In this document: in pieces, positions 35,543 to 44,601 of the stretch
How the letters are laid out: every line of letters begins with the position of its first letter
Numbering within the stretch: the first letter of the stretch is position 1
Assembly (NCBI GenBank): GCA_023435925.1
Contig: JAEZLF010000151.1
Span: forward strand, 1 to 49,492
Direction: 5' to 3'
Origin: Bacillota bacterium
GTDB taxonomy: Bacteria > Bacillota > Clostridia > Acetivibrionales > DTU013
DNA length: 49,492 nt
The notes under the pieces: generated by a model
The model's database searches: none
The model's input: the letters and a program-made list of their open reading frames with translations, nothing else
What the model was told of the DNA's origin: nothing
Program-made: the position numbers and the translations under genes

Positions 35543-37570
35543 TTACACCCTGAATTTTGAAACAATGCTTATCAGTTTATCAGCGCTCTGATGGGATTTT
35601 TCAACCTGGGCAACTACCTCGCTCGCCTTATTAACAACTTCCGTGCTTTTTTCTGCAATATTTGATGTGCCTTCAGCGCCTTCGTTTGTAGCAGCAGTGA
35701 TTTCATTAATTGCCTTGAGCATGTTCTGGATGGACGCCAATAATTCCTCAGAAGTTGCACTAAAGTCCATCGTCATGTTATTGACTGATGCAGCATCTTC
35801 ATTATATTGTTGTGTAGCATGGAGCATTTGCCTATAATCCTCATCTACTTCGCCAGATACAAATCCAAGCAGCTCGTTCGCGCTGGAAGACAGATTATCA
35901 ACCGATCCCACCACTGTTTTGATGACACGCTGGATTTCGACTACAGCTGCTTTCGAATCTTCAGCAAGCTTTCTGATTTCTTCTGCCACAACTGCAAAGC
36001 CCTTTCCTGCTTCTCCGGCTCTCGCTGCTTCAATTGCTGCGTTAAGCGCAAGCAGATTGGTCTGCCCGGTTATTTGCATGATGGTATCCGACAAGGTGTT
36101 AATCTGTTCAATGGATTTTGACTCCTCCAGTGCTCTGTTGAGTTTCTCACTGGTTTGATCCATGATGGACCGAGCATTCTTTTGTGATACTGCAAAGCTT
36201 TTTTGCAGCTCTTCCGCTCTGTGACTTATAGCTGATGCGGTATGTGCACCTTCCTGTGCTCTTGCAGCAATGGACTCCACAGCTGTTTCAATTTCAGCAG
36301 ACGTAGCATTCATTTCCTGAGTGGAAGCAGCAGTCTCCTCCATTCCTGCAGACATTTGCTCGGTTGTGGCAGAAACATCCTGAATGCTTCCGTTCAGGTC
36401 TCCGATATTGACAATTACTGCCCCGACAGAATTCTGAACTTCCAAAGACTCCGAACGAACATGATATATGACATCGCGGAATTCTTTCTTTAAATGTATG
36501 ATGGAATTGGCGATTTTTCCAATCTCATTTCTTTTGGCAGCCGCCTCTATAACCTGCTCAGATTCTTTTGCCGCAAGATCAAGCTCTGCCATTTTACCGA
36601 TCATATCTGTCAATGCAATAATAGGATTGGCTATCCTGAGTGCAATCATGTATGCGGTAAAAAGGCTTACAACGATGAATACAAGGCCAAATAATAAAGC
36701 CATATTGGTGAACCGGTATAAATTGTTAAAAACTTCTTGTTTTGGTGCTGCAACTGCGAGAGACCATGTTGTCCCCGGAACAGGCGCATAACCAACCAGC
36801 TTTGAAACTCCATGATAAGTATACTCTCCTACTCCTGTTTCACCTGCTACCATTTTCTCTTCAATGGCAACAATATCCTTTAGAGAGGGGTCGCTTTTTA
36901 TGTTTTCAAAATCATTATCCAGGTTCAAAACAAGTTCATGATTCTCATGGGCAATCTTTACACCTGCTTTATTCAGCATAAACGAACTACCGCTCTTGCC
37001 CAATGCAATTTTGTCTGTAATTTCACTGAGCTTGTTTCCGTCAACAGTAGCTGTCAGAACTCCGACAATGGTATCATTTTTCTTGATCGGCGTCGCAACT
37101 ACCACCACGACTGTATTATCGTTCATGCTTACTACAGGATCCGATACATTAGTCTCTCCTTTTGCCGCCAGTTGAAAATATTCTCTTTCACTCAGATCCG
37201 GGTTATTTCCTTCTGTTGTAATTCCCTTCCCGCTCATATCCAGCAGCGTCATCCGAATGTATCCGCTTCTGGCCATCTCATCTTTCAGCACTTCCATTTT
37301 GCTTTCTATGGAGCCGTTGCCGGTAATTTCTCCCATGCTTGCAATCGTAGCCACAACATCTCTATAGTTTTTTAACTCCTTGTCGACAATATTGCTGCCT
37401 TGAATCGCAAGTTGATGTAAAGATTCATTCACACTTTGCCGTAAAGCACCAGAAGCTGCAAAATACATGCTCAGTCCGATACCAAGACAAATAGCAAATG
37501 CCAGAAGTCCTATAGTTATACTCATTTGGATCCGTAAGCTTTTGATATTTCCTTTACTCTTATTACTCAT
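35543..37570 (-). CDS. transmembrane methyl-accepting chemotaxis protein
   Basis: The 675-residue chemoreceptor has helix 1 (about residues 17-40), an extracellular double-Cache sensor ('GYIRMTLLDMSGKGITT', 'VVSMNDNTVVVVVATPI', 'LVGYAPVPGTTWSLAVAAP'), helix 2 (about 295-317), a HAMP domain and a long cytoplasmic coiled coil. The hairpin tip 'QTNLLALNAAIEAARAGEAGKGFAVVAEEIRKLAEDS' region is canonical, so it should couple to CheA/CheW. dCache_1 domains commonly bind amino acids or small carboxylates, but the ligand here is unknown. The start ATG 37570 follows GGAGG. No che genes are nearby. Confidence 0.93.
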   Translation of the reverse strand: MSNKSKGNIKSLRIQMSITIGLLAFAICLGIGLSMYFAASGALRQSVNESLHQLAIQGSNIVDKELKNYRDVVATIASMGEITGNGSIESKMEVLKDEMARSGYIRMTLLDMSGKGITTEGNNPDLSEREYFQLAAKGETNVSDPVVSMNDNTVVVVVATPIKKNDTIVGVLTATVDGNKLSEITDKIALGKSGSSFMLNKAGVKIAHENHELVLNLDNDFENIKSDPSLKDIVAIEEKMVAGETGVGEYTYHGVSKLVGYAPVPGTTWSLAVAAPKQEVFNNLYRFTNMALLFGLVFIVVSLFTAYMIALRIANPIIALTDMIGKMAELDLAAKESEQVIEAAAKRNEIGKIANSIIHLKKEFRDVIYHVRSESLEVQNSVGAVIVNIGDLNGSIQDVSATTEQMSAGMEETAASTQEMNATSAEIETAVESIAARAQEGAHTASAISHRAEELQKSFAVSQKNARSIMDQTSEKLNRALEESKSIEQINTLSDTIMQITGQTNLLALNAAIEAARAGEAGKGFAVVAEEIRKLAEDSKAAVVEIQRVIKTVVGSVDNLSSSANELLGFVSGEVDEDYRQMLHATQQYNEDAASVNNMTMDFSATSEELLASIQNMLKAINEITAATNEGAEGTSNIAEKSTEVVNKASEVVAQVEKSHQSADKLISIVSKFRV

Positions 37571-37624
37571 ATTAGTCCTCCATTTACAAACCATTTCACA
37601 GCAAAAAGATAAAAGTCAAACAAA

Positions 37625-37785
37625 AGAGGACATACCTCGGGCCCTAAAAATTGCTCCCTGCTGAGGTGTGTCCCCTTACCTTAGAGGACATGCCTCGGGC
37701 CCTAAAAAACTGCTCCCTGCTGAGGTGTGTCCCCTTACCTTAGAGGGCATACCTCAAGCCCTCCTGCTGAGGTGTGTCCCCGTAA
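37625..37785 (-). repeat. three tandem hairpin units (58-59 base period)
   Basis: Units begin at 37625, 37683 and 37742 with AGAGG(A/G)CAT and end with GAGGTGTGTCCCC. GGACATACCTC pairs with GAGGTGTGTCC across each unit. Units 1 and 2 are almost identical, while unit 3 lacks part of the loop. They lie between the abrB start side of the neighbourhood and the chemoreceptor promoter region, and resemble the single element at 33927. Confidence 0.8.
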
Positions 37786-37800
37786 CATCCATGACAGATA

Positions 37801-38040
37801 TCAGCCTTTTAATTCCTTCATGCAGCTGGCACATATGTTCTTGCTCTTATAGTTGATGACATCCTTTGCATCACCGCAGAATATGCAAGCCGGCTCATAT
37901 TTCTTCAATAAAATGTTAGCTCCTTCGGTGAAAATCTCAAGGGCATCTTTTTCTCCTATGTCCAACGTGCGTCTCAGTTCTATTGGTAATACGATTCTGC
38001 CAAGTTCATCTACTTTTCTGACAATACCTGTAGATTTCAT
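37801..38040 (-). CDS. abrB: AbrB-family transition-state regulator with zinc ribbon
   Basis: The 79-residue protein has the AbrB swapped-hairpin DNA-binding domain in residues 1-48 ('MKSTGIVRKVDELGRIVLP', 'IELRRTLDIGEKDALEIF'), nearly identical to B. subtilis AbrB. The C-terminal part is a C-x2-C-x14-C-x2-C ribbon (Cys52/55/70/73) in place of the Bacillus dimerisation tail; this form is common in clostridia. The start follows AAAGGAGGTG. AbrB-type proteins repress post-exponential and sporulation genes. Confidence 0.93.
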   Translation of the reverse strand: MKSTGIVRKVDELGRIVLPIELRRTLDIGEKDALEIFTEGANILLKKYEPACIFCGDAKDVINYKSKNICASCMKELKG

Positions 38041-38156
38041 ACTGTCACCTCCTTTCAATTTTAAGCTAAACGCTTATGCCGGAATGAATTCGTCATTTCC
38101 CCCACCAAGGTTTTTGTATCAGCAAAAGAGCCGGGAGTTGGGAACTGTGACATTGT

Positions 38157-38528
38157 TCAAATCTCATCCTTTTGTAAAACCTGACGTATCAGTTCAGGCA
38201 ATTCCATTATTTTCTCTTTGGGCAAATATGCTTTACCGCCTTTGTCAAATGCTTCTTTCAACTCTTTTGCAGTGATATCTTCAGAAACAATAATAAATGG
38301 TGTTTCGTCACAAATCTCATTTCGTACCTCAAGAGCACCCAAAGCGCTAAATTCCGGCATTATGTTGTCACTGATGATAATATCCCATTTTTCTTCCCTC
38401 AAAGCAGTCTGCAGTGCAGTCCTTGTAGAGACCAGTCTGCATCTGGCATTCATCTCGCTTCTTTTCAATATTCTCATAGCCAGATCCGCAAAAAAAATAG
38501 AATCTTCAACAATTACTATTGCAACCAT
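38157..38528 (-). CDS. stand-alone response-regulator receiver
   Basis: The 123-residue CheY-like protein consists only of a receiver domain. Acidic pocket residues Glu8-Asp9, phospho-acceptor Asp54 ('IIISDNIMPEF'), Ser82 and Lys104 ('YLPKE') are all present. I start at ATG 38528, seven bases after AAGGA; an ATG 15 bases upstream has only a weak GGTGAT. It lies beside abrB and is transcribed in the same direction, but no histidine kinase is adjacent. Output must be through protein contact or phosphorelay. Confidence 0.87.
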   Translation of the reverse strand: MVAIVIVEDSIFFADLAMRILKRSEMNARCRLVSTRTALQTALREEKWDIIISDNIMPEFSALGALEVRNEICDETPFIIVSEDITAKELKEAFDKGGKAYLPKEKIMELPELIRQVLQKDEI

Positions 38529-38589
38529 GGTATCGTCCTTCATGCAGCATCACCATTCTACCCTTTATCGACTATTCTGTAATAGCACC

Positions 38590-38644
38590 AAAAAAGCCAA
38601 TGCATCTAATCTACAAATCATAGATTAATGATACATTAGCTTTT
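38590..38644 (-). terminator. terminator after the YesN-type regulator
   Basis: An imperfect long hairpin whose centre is TAATCTA/TAGATTA and whose base is AAAAGC/GCTTTT. On the minus strand it ends in GGCTTTTTTGG. Confidence 0.65.
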
Positions 38645-38699
38645 ATGAAAGATGAATGAACTATTTCAAGATTTTACCCGGAAAAATGTCAGCTATTGG

Positions 38700-39797
38700 C
38701 TATATACCCACCCCGTTCCTATAATCAATCGGGCTTATTCCTTTATACTTTTTAAATAACCGGCTGAAGTATTCTGTATCCTTGTACCCCAGTAAGAGCG
38801 CTATCTCGTACGCTTTCATACTGCTGTGCTCCAAGAGCCTCACTGCTCTTTCCATCTTTATTCTGGTAATATATTCGATAAGAAGTTCCCCCGTTCTTTG
38901 TCTGAAAACTTCACTCAGATACTTGGGGTTCAAAAACATGAATTGAGCAATACCTTTAATAGATACCTCACTGTCCACCTTTTCCAATACATAACGGGAG
39001 ATCCTATTTTCAAGCAGTTCCAGACTGCTACCGTATTCCAGCTGCCCAATTTCCCTCATTATATCATATACAGCAGTTCTGAATGCGGCTGCTGCGGCTT
39101 CATTATCACTCATCGCCGAAAAATCAATGCCCTTATATTTTGTAGTATTAATAAATTTGTCAATCCATCCATAATAGCTTTCTACCAGTCGTATCAACTC
39201 GGACATGGCCCTATTAAACGCCATATTGATTTTTACAGAATCATTTTCATAAATACTTATAATGGAATCGGTGAGCCTTTCTGCTATTTTAAATACGTCA
39301 GGTTCCTTCTTCCGTAGAGCTTCAGTCAGCTGCTCCAATTCAACGGAAGGAAAAAGATCCTCAAGCTTTTCCTCAAGTCTTTCTTCAAGAAATCGGATCA
39401 TTTGAATTTCCTGGCTTTTTTTCTGCAAAAACTGTTCCGCCCTATCTAGCATGCTTTTCATATCGTCATATTCCGCAGGTTTACCAAGGTAGTCAAAGGC
39501 TCCATATTGGATTCCCTGCTTCGCAAAGGTAAAATCCGTGTAATCACTGAGCAGAACAACACATGGACAAAGTTCTTTTTCCATAACCTCTTTCAACAGC
39601 TCGATACCGTCAATTTTGGGCATTTTGATATCTGTAATGAGCAGATCTATTCTGCTGTTACGGAGAATTTCCAGTGCATCATATCCATTAGAGGCCTCCG
39701 CTGCGATACTAAAGTCTGTTTCACCTGTCCAAAGCCTCATCCTTTTGATCTGCTTTATGCATATGCTCATATCATCCACCAGCATTACTTTGTACAA
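38700..39797 (-). CDS. YesN-type response regulator (receiver + AraC DNA-binding)
   Basis: The 365-residue protein has an N-terminal receiver with Asp-Asp pocket 'VMLVDDMS', phospho-acceptor Asp56 ('LLITDIKMPKIDG') and Lys in 'DYLGKPAEY'. A helical linker follows, then an AraC-type double helix-turn-helix in the last 100 residues ('IKGIAQFMFLNPKYLSEVFRQ', 'EIALLLGYKDTEYFSRLFKKY'). The best start is TTG 39797, six bases after GGGGAGG. YesN regulators normally pair with a YesM-type kinase beside a sugar ABC operon; neither is adjacent here. Its own target is unknown. Confidence 0.9.
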   Translation of the reverse strand: MYKVMLVDDMSICIKQIKRMRLWTGETDFSIAAEASNGYDALEILRNSRIDLLITDIKMPKIDGIELLKEVMEKELCPCVVLLSDYTDFTFAKQGIQYGAFDYLGKPAEYDDMKSMLDRAEQFLQKKSQEIQMIRFLEERLEEKLEDLFPSVELEQLTEALRKKEPDVFKIAERLTDSIISIYENDSVKINMAFNRAMSELIRLVESYYGWIDKFINTTKYKGIDFSAMSDNEAAAAAFRTAVYDIMREIGQLEYGSSLELLENRISRYVLEKVDSEVSIKGIAQFMFLNPKYLSEVFRQRTGELLIEYITRIKMERAVRLLEHSSMKAYEIALLLGYKDTEYFSRLFKKYKGISPIDYRNGVGI

Positions 39798-40193
39798 TGA
39801 GATCCTCCCCAACCTCTATATTTATGTAATAGGATCTTTTTCGACACAAACCAGGTTATCTATATTATTCCATCAGCCTCAATAATTGTAACACTAAATC
39901 TAATAATACCATAAGAAACACCCTATTTCTATGGTATTACTATTTACCCTATCACCACTATCATTATTGCAAGTTCTACATTGCAATCTTTCAAATTTTT
40001 TCTTGACAAAGTGGGTAGTACAATATTATATTATAAAAGTAATAACCGCATTGACTCGACTTTACAGAAGATTTTCCCATGCTTTAGAAAGCGGTTTGCA
40101 TAAACAAAAAGAAGTTGCAATTGAAGGAAATATTATTAATCCTGCATACAACATGCTTTTTCAAGAAACTAAGTTAGAAAGTTGGGGGTATAT
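39798..40193. promoter_or_regulatory. 396-base divergent gap with inverted repeat and gdhA promoter
   Basis: TAATACCATA (39904-39913) and TATGGTATTA (39930-39939) form a perfect 10-base inverted repeat that extends inward (AGAAA/TTTCT) with one bulge. Further right, TTGACA (40003-40008), 17 bases and TTATAT (40026-40031) make a likely gdhA promoter, leaving a leader of about 155 bases. I recognise no riboswitch. Confidence 0.55.
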
Positions 40194-41534
40194 ATGAAAG
40201 TATTAGCAAGTGTAATGGACCAGGTCATCAAAAGGAATCCTAACGAACCGGAATTTCATCAGGCTGTCAGGGAAGTCCTTGAATCCCTTGAACCAGTCGC
40301 CGAAAAACATCCCGAATGGGTAAAGGCAGGCATATTCGACAGGATTGTGGAGCCTGAAAGACAAATTATATTCAGAGTACCATGGGTTGATGACAATGGC
40401 AAGGTACAGGTAAACAGAGGCTTCAGAATACAGTTCAACAGTGCAATCGGTCCTTACAAGGGCGGCATCAGGCTTCATCCATCTGTTTATACCGGAATTA
40501 TCAAGTTCCTTGGTTTTGAACAGATTTTTAAGAATTCCCTTACCGGCCTTCCTATGGGCGGAGCAAAGGGCGGAAGTGATTTTGATCCCAAAGGTAAATC
40601 AGACGGCGAGGTCATGAGATTCTGCCAGAGCTTTATGTTTGAGCTTGCAAGACATATAGGCGAAAACACCGACGTACCTGCAGGCGATATTGGCACCGGT
40701 GGACGTGAAATAGGCTACATGTACGGAATGTACAAAAAAATAAAGAACGATTTTACCGGTGTTCTTACAGGAAAGGGCCTCACTTGGGGTGGAAGTCTTG
40801 CCAGAACAGAAGCTACAGGTTATGGGCTGTGTTATTTCATGGACGAGGCCATGAAAGCCATTAAGGGTAAATCCTTTAAGGGTTCAACCGTTGTTATTTC
40901 CGGTTCCGGAAACGTTGCCATATATGCTACGGAAAAGGTTCAGCAGCTTGGCGGCAAGGTAGTGGCTCTCAGTGATTCAAACGGGTACATCTATGATCCT
41001 GACGGAATTAAGCTTGATACAGTTAAGCAGCTTAAAGAAGTTGAGAGAAAGAGAATCAGTGAATATGTTAAACTCCATCCCAATGCAACATATACAGAAG
41101 GCTGCTCCGGTATCTGGTCCATTCCATGTGATATTGCTCTGCCAAGTGCAACGCAAAATGAAATTGATGAAGCTTCCGCAAAGACACTGGTTGCCAATGG
41201 CTGCTTTGCTGTAGGCGAAGGTGCAAATATGCCTTCCACTCCGGAAGCCATCGAAGTGTTCCTGAAGAACGGCATCGTATTCGGTCCTGCAAAGGCAGCC
41301 AACGCAGGCGGTGTCGCTACCTCCGGCCTGGAAATGTGCCAGAACAGTATGCGGTATTCTTGGACCTTCGAGGAAGTGGATGCCAAGCTGAAGGATATAA
41401 TGGTCAATATTTATAAAAATGCAAGTGCAGCAGCTAAAGCATATGGATTTGGTGACAATCTGGTTGCAGGAGCCAACATCGCCGGCTTTGAAAAGGTCGC
41501 AACTGCAATGTATGCACAGGGAATCACATACTAA
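40194..41534 (+). CDS. gdhA: NADP-type glutamate dehydrogenase
   Basis: The 446-residue hexameric enzyme aminates 2-oxoglutarate to glutamate. Catalytic Lys125 lies in 'PMGGAKGGSDF'; 'DVPAGDIGTGGREIGYM' carries the catalytic Asp; the dinucleotide fold reads 'ISGSGNVAIYA', followed by 'ALSDSNGYI'. Ser in place of an acidic residue after strand beta-2 favours NADPH. GGGGG five bases before ATG 40194 sets the start. It is a single-gene transcript with its own promoter and terminator. Confidence 0.95.
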   Translation: MKVLASVMDQVIKRNPNEPEFHQAVREVLESLEPVAEKHPEWVKAGIFDRIVEPERQIIFRVPWVDDNGKVQVNRGFRIQFNSAIGPYKGGIRLHPSVYTGIIKFLGFEQIFKNSLTGLPMGGAKGGSDFDPKGKSDGEVMRFCQSFMFELARHIGENTDVPAGDIGTGGREIGYMYGMYKKIKNDFTGVLTGKGLTWGGSLARTEATGYGLCYFMDEAMKAIKGKSFKGSTVVISGSGNVAIYATEKVQQLGGKVVALSDSNGYIYDPDGIKLDTVKQLKEVERKRISEYVKLHPNATYTEGCSGIWSIPCDIALPSATQNEIDEASAKTLVANGCFAVGEGANMPSTPEAIEVFLKNGIVFGPAKAANAGGVATSGLEMCQNSMRYSWTFEEVDAKLKDIMVNIYKNASAAAKAYGFGDNLVAGANIAGFEKVATAMYAQGITY

Positions 41535-41587
41535 TCTGCATAATCGGCGGATTGATTTATAACACAACCGATTTAAAATCAATAAAG

Positions 41588-41619
41588 AACCGGGAAAGCT
41601 TCAAGCCTTCCCGGTTTTA
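41588..41619 (+). terminator. terminator after gdhA
   Basis: ACCGGGAA (41589-41596) pairs with TTCCCGGT (41608-41615); GCTT/AAGC extends the stem inward, and TTTAT follows. Confidence 0.75.
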
Positions 41620-41661
41620 TACGTACTTCATTTTAAGCTCCACACTTAGCATTCATTTTCT

Positions 41662-42510
41662 TTACAACACTTTCCCGAGTCTCCCGCTTACATCCGCCTT
41701 GAATCTGTCTATGTGCCCTGTAACATATTCACATATATCCAGAGCTTTATCCCGGATCAGAGGTGTCAGATCCATCGCATAGGTAACTGCAGATGCCTCA
41801 TCCGTCCCGTGAGAAGCAGAGTAAGTTGCATTTCCCAACCTCCTGCCCATTGTCGCAAGGTCATACCTTTTTCCACCGCAAATCTGCGAGTCGAATACCT
41901 CTACCACCGCAGCGGCTATATTCGGATGGCCGGATACGTCAAAAACCACTTTTTCATCATCATTGACCCAGTCTAGATTTCTCCACACCTCACAGCCATA
42001 CACCTTTTCGGGCAAGTCCTCCTCCGGCAGCTCCCGAAGAGCCCGGATAACCTTCGTAGCTGTACCCAGGTGCGTATCATGCTTATCGGCAAGGTTATGA
42101 GTATAGATGATGCCGGGCTTTGCCGCAAGGATCAAATCTTTTATTTCCTGCACGGCATCATTCCCTGCAGGATCCTTGATTGTCTGGCTGCTGTAATCCA
42201 GCAATGCCAGCGCAGAGTACTCACCCACATAAGCAGCCTTTTTCTGCTCCAGCTTTCTAATCTGCTGCATCTGCTCATCTGTGTAATCTGCATATAGGCC
42301 GCTTCTCGGGCTTCCGGCTCCATTGGTAACAACAACAGCCATAAACCATTTATCATCTCTTCCGAAGCACTGGTTGATACCGTCATATGCCATAATTTCA
42401 ATATCATCCTGATGCGCAGCAATCGCAAGATGGGTTGTCCTTCTGATTGCCGCATCATCCGGCATTTGATCAGGCACAAATATCTCTGCCTTTGAATTTT
42501 TAAGCTTCAT
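41662..42510 (-). CDS. PIG-L/LmbE-family N-acetyl-sugar deacetylase
   Basis: The 282-residue zinc enzyme has 'AAHQDDIE' (His33, Asp35, Asp36), where the family has A-H-P-D-D, and the second zinc motif 'THNLADKHDTHLG' (H-x2-H type). Such enzymes remove acetyl groups from GlcNAc-containing compounds. It is the second gene of a pair, 73 bases after a GlmS-like SIS protein, pointing to cytosolic amino-sugar use. The Pro to Gln change in the first motif is mild and probably does not affect zinc binding. The substrate could also be a thiol-glycoside conjugate. Confidence 0.88.
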   Translation of the reverse strand: MKLKNSKAEIFVPDQMPDDAAIRRTTHLAIAAHQDDIEIMAYDGINQCFGRDDKWFMAVVVTNGAGSPRSGLYADYTDEQMQQIRKLEQKKAAYVGEYSALALLDYSSQTIKDPAGNDAVQEIKDLILAAKPGIIYTHNLADKHDTHLGTATKVIRALRELPEEDLPEKVYGCEVWRNLDWVNDDEKVVFDVSGHPNIAAAVVEVFDSQICGGKRYDLATMGRRLGNATYSASHGTDEASAVTYAMDLTPLIRDKALDICEYVTGHIDRFKADVSGRLGKVL

Positions 42511-42583
42511 ATTGTTCCCTCAATTCACTGCCATCCGTCAAATCGACCGGGTTATAACGCATAGATTCAATAGAAAATTTATT

Positions 42584-43621
42584 TTATTTTGTAATCGTCA
42601 CCTTATTCAGCTCCCTCGGGCTATCCGGATTAAGACCCTTGGCAAGGGATAGATTACAGGCAAACACCTGAGCTATGACCGCATTATAAAAAGCTGATAT
42701 GGCATCATTACCGGTGGAAGGAGCAGAAAAGGTGCATACCCCCAGTTCCTGCATTTCCTTATTATCAGATATTACAATCACTTCTGCACCGCTGCCTTTC
42801 AGCTTCGCTACCATCTCCTTTGCATCACTCATGGAAGGACCTGAGGGAGCAAACACAAACACCGGTGTATCCTTTTCAATCATGGCATATGGTCCGTGAT
42901 AAAAATCGGAAATTGCATATCCTTTTGCCCGAACATAACATGTTTCCTGGATCTTTAGAGCGCACTCCAGCGCAATAGGATAATTCAATCCCCTGGCCAG
43001 AACAAAGCAGTCCTTCATATAGCGATAACGCTGTACCTTCTCACTGATATACCCGGAATTCTTAAGAATTTCCTCGATTCCCTGAGGTATATTTGTGATT
43101 TCGTTTAGTAACAGCTTATCCTCCGCCCAAACAGCTGTAAGCATAGCGAGAAGCGTTAACTGTGCCAAAAAGGTCTTCGTTGCCGCGACACTTTCCTCCA
43201 GGCCTGCACTGCAATCCAAGTGGTACTTCGCTTCCGCCGCCATAGGAGAATCTGCAAAATTGGTGATGCTTATTGTAATAGCGCCTGCCGAATTCGCAGT
43301 TTTAATGACTTCCAGTACATCCGCAGCTTTGCCTGATTGGGAGATACCTATTACCAGCGACTTTCCCAGCTTCATATTCTTATGGTACATTGTAAATATC
43401 GAAGGCGCCGCAAGGGAAACCGGAATGCCAAGAGTCATTTCCATCATGTATTTTGCATATACTCCGGCATGATCCGATGTACCTCTCGCAGCGATCACAA
43501 CACTTTCAACATCCGAATTCTTGATTTGGCTGACTATTTTAGATATTTTGGCACCATTACGATCCATGCAATTTCTTACGACCTGTGGCTCTTCATTGAT
43601 TTCTTTCCACATTTTTGTCAT
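42584..43621 (-). CDS. SIS-domain amino-sugar isomerase/deaminase (GlmS C-domain-like)
   Basis: The 345-residue protein has two SIS domains, like the isomerase half of GlmS but without the glutaminase domain. Phosphosugar-binding 'AARGTSDHA' and 'GISQSGKAADV', and the GlmS-like 'ESVAATKTFLAQL', are clear. This is the layout of NagB-II-type glucosamine-6-phosphate deaminases and related sugar-phosphate isomerases. The start ATG 43621 follows GGGAGG by seven bases. It leads a two-gene unit with the PIG-L deacetylase: deacetylation followed by deamination or isomerisation is the natural reading. The exact sugar is not visible. Confidence 0.87.
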   Translation of the reverse strand: MTKMWKEINEEPQVVRNCMDRNGAKISKIVSQIKNSDVESVVIAARGTSDHAGVYAKYMMEMTLGIPVSLAAPSIFTMYHKNMKLGKSLVIGISQSGKAADVLEVIKTANSAGAITISITNFADSPMAAEAKYHLDCSAGLEESVAATKTFLAQLTLLAMLTAVWAEDKLLLNEITNIPQGIEEILKNSGYISEKVQRYRYMKDCFVLARGLNYPIALECALKIQETCYVRAKGYAISDFYHGPYAMIEKDTPVFVFAPSGPSMSDAKEMVAKLKGSGAEVIVISDNKEMQELGVCTFSAPSTGNDAISAFYNAVIAQVFACNLSLAKGLNPDSPRELNKVTITK

Positions 43622-43665
43622 GGTAAATCCTCCCGCATCCATATAATGTCTTGTTCATCTCTTTA

Positions 43666-43714
43666 TTGTATACAACAGCTTGTTTTATTATAGCACGATT
43701 TCATCATCAATCAA
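43666..43714 (-). promoter_or_regulatory. promoter and GntR-like operator of the SIS/PIG-L pair
   Basis: On the minus strand TTGATT (43709-43714), 16 bases and TATAAT (43687-43692) form a good promoter. The perfect 10-base palindrome TTGTATACAA (43666-43675) sits just downstream, over the early transcribed region, a classical repressor position. The sequence fits the T-n-G-T-n-n-n-A-C-n-A core of FadR-type GntR regulators. Confidence 0.65.
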
Positions 43715-43767
43715 CACAAGGCTTGTAAAAACCCGTGGAAGGTGACTCACATTATGACAGATGGCTG

Positions 43768-44367
43768 CTACCCTTCAGCAGAGTCGCCATATACGCTGTT
43801 CAGAGAGATTCTTGCCACATAAATTTTCAGATGTCTGACAAATTGCTTTTCTCTTTGAACAAGCTTCAGTCCTGCTCTGAATTTATCGTCCATAGGAACA
43901 CAGAAAATGACCTCACATTTAATCACATAGGGAATATGATCAAGCTTAAATTGAAATTCCAGAATTTTACCCGGCATGATTTTACGTTCACTGATTACTC
44001 CGATACCCCCCAGTGAAATATCGCTTGTGACTAATTCCAAGGGCCTTTTGAGCAATATTGGCTCTTCTTCGATACCATCATACACTTTGTGGCACTCGAG
44101 CCTTTGCATGTGTCTGATCCTAACAAAAAGTCTCCTGTCAGCCAGTTGCTTTTCATCCAGCTGATGAATGATTGCATGGTCATTCCCCCACACGTTTTCA
44201 TCCAGCGGTATGCCTGTTTCCTGGCCGGACGGTTCCGCCTGGCCCGTTTCCTTCAACGGTTCAGCAGCAGTTATTTTCAGATTGTCATGTTCATGTAATT
44301 CCGATTCCCTTACTTTCCTGTCATTTCTTTTACTGTTACTGTCGCCAATGATAATCTTGTCTGCCAT
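43768..44367 (-). CDS. PilZ-domain c-di-GMP receptor
   Basis: The 199-residue soluble protein has a charged, poorly structured N-terminus (residues about 1-75) and a C-terminal PilZ domain. The c-di-GMP contacts are visible: arginines in 'DRRLFVRIRHMQR' and 'DISLGGIGV', corresponding to R-x3-R and D/N-x-S-x2-G. It should transmit the second messenger by protein contact. It is a single gene between the amino-sugar pair and the potassium operon, transcribed with neither partner obviously. Confidence 0.85.
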   Translation of the reverse strand: MADKIIIGDSNSKRNDRKVRESELHEHDNLKITAAEPLKETGQAEPSGQETGIPLDENVWGNDHAIIHQLDEKQLADRRLFVRIRHMQRLECHKVYDGIEEEPILLKRPLELVTSDISLGGIGVISERKIMPGKILEFQFKLDHIPYVIKCEVIFCVPMDDKFRAGLKLVQREKQFVRHLKIYVARISLNSVYGDSAEG

Positions 44368-44601
44368 CGTCCGGCCCTCGCGCCATTATGCATATAATTA
44401 TTTACTAATTGCGATCTGGTTTGTACATTTAGTGATATTGTATCATCTTTGTCCTAGTATATAAATAGCCTTGAGATACTACGGAATTAGGTCCGCTGTC
44501 CTATTCTGCCCTTGTGACGGTGCGACAGGGGAGATATGCTCGCCGCATGAAAACCAAATCGGTACTAACCACCTATAGAAGTGGGGGACATCCTGGCCTC
44601 G

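Noticed and set aside
44460..44600. Riboswitch or group II intron fragment between the PilZ and kdpE genes
   Set aside because: A GTGCGAC stretch and short stems caught attention, but no c-di-AMP, c-di-GMP or intron domain V pattern could be followed. It more likely contains repeat remnants.
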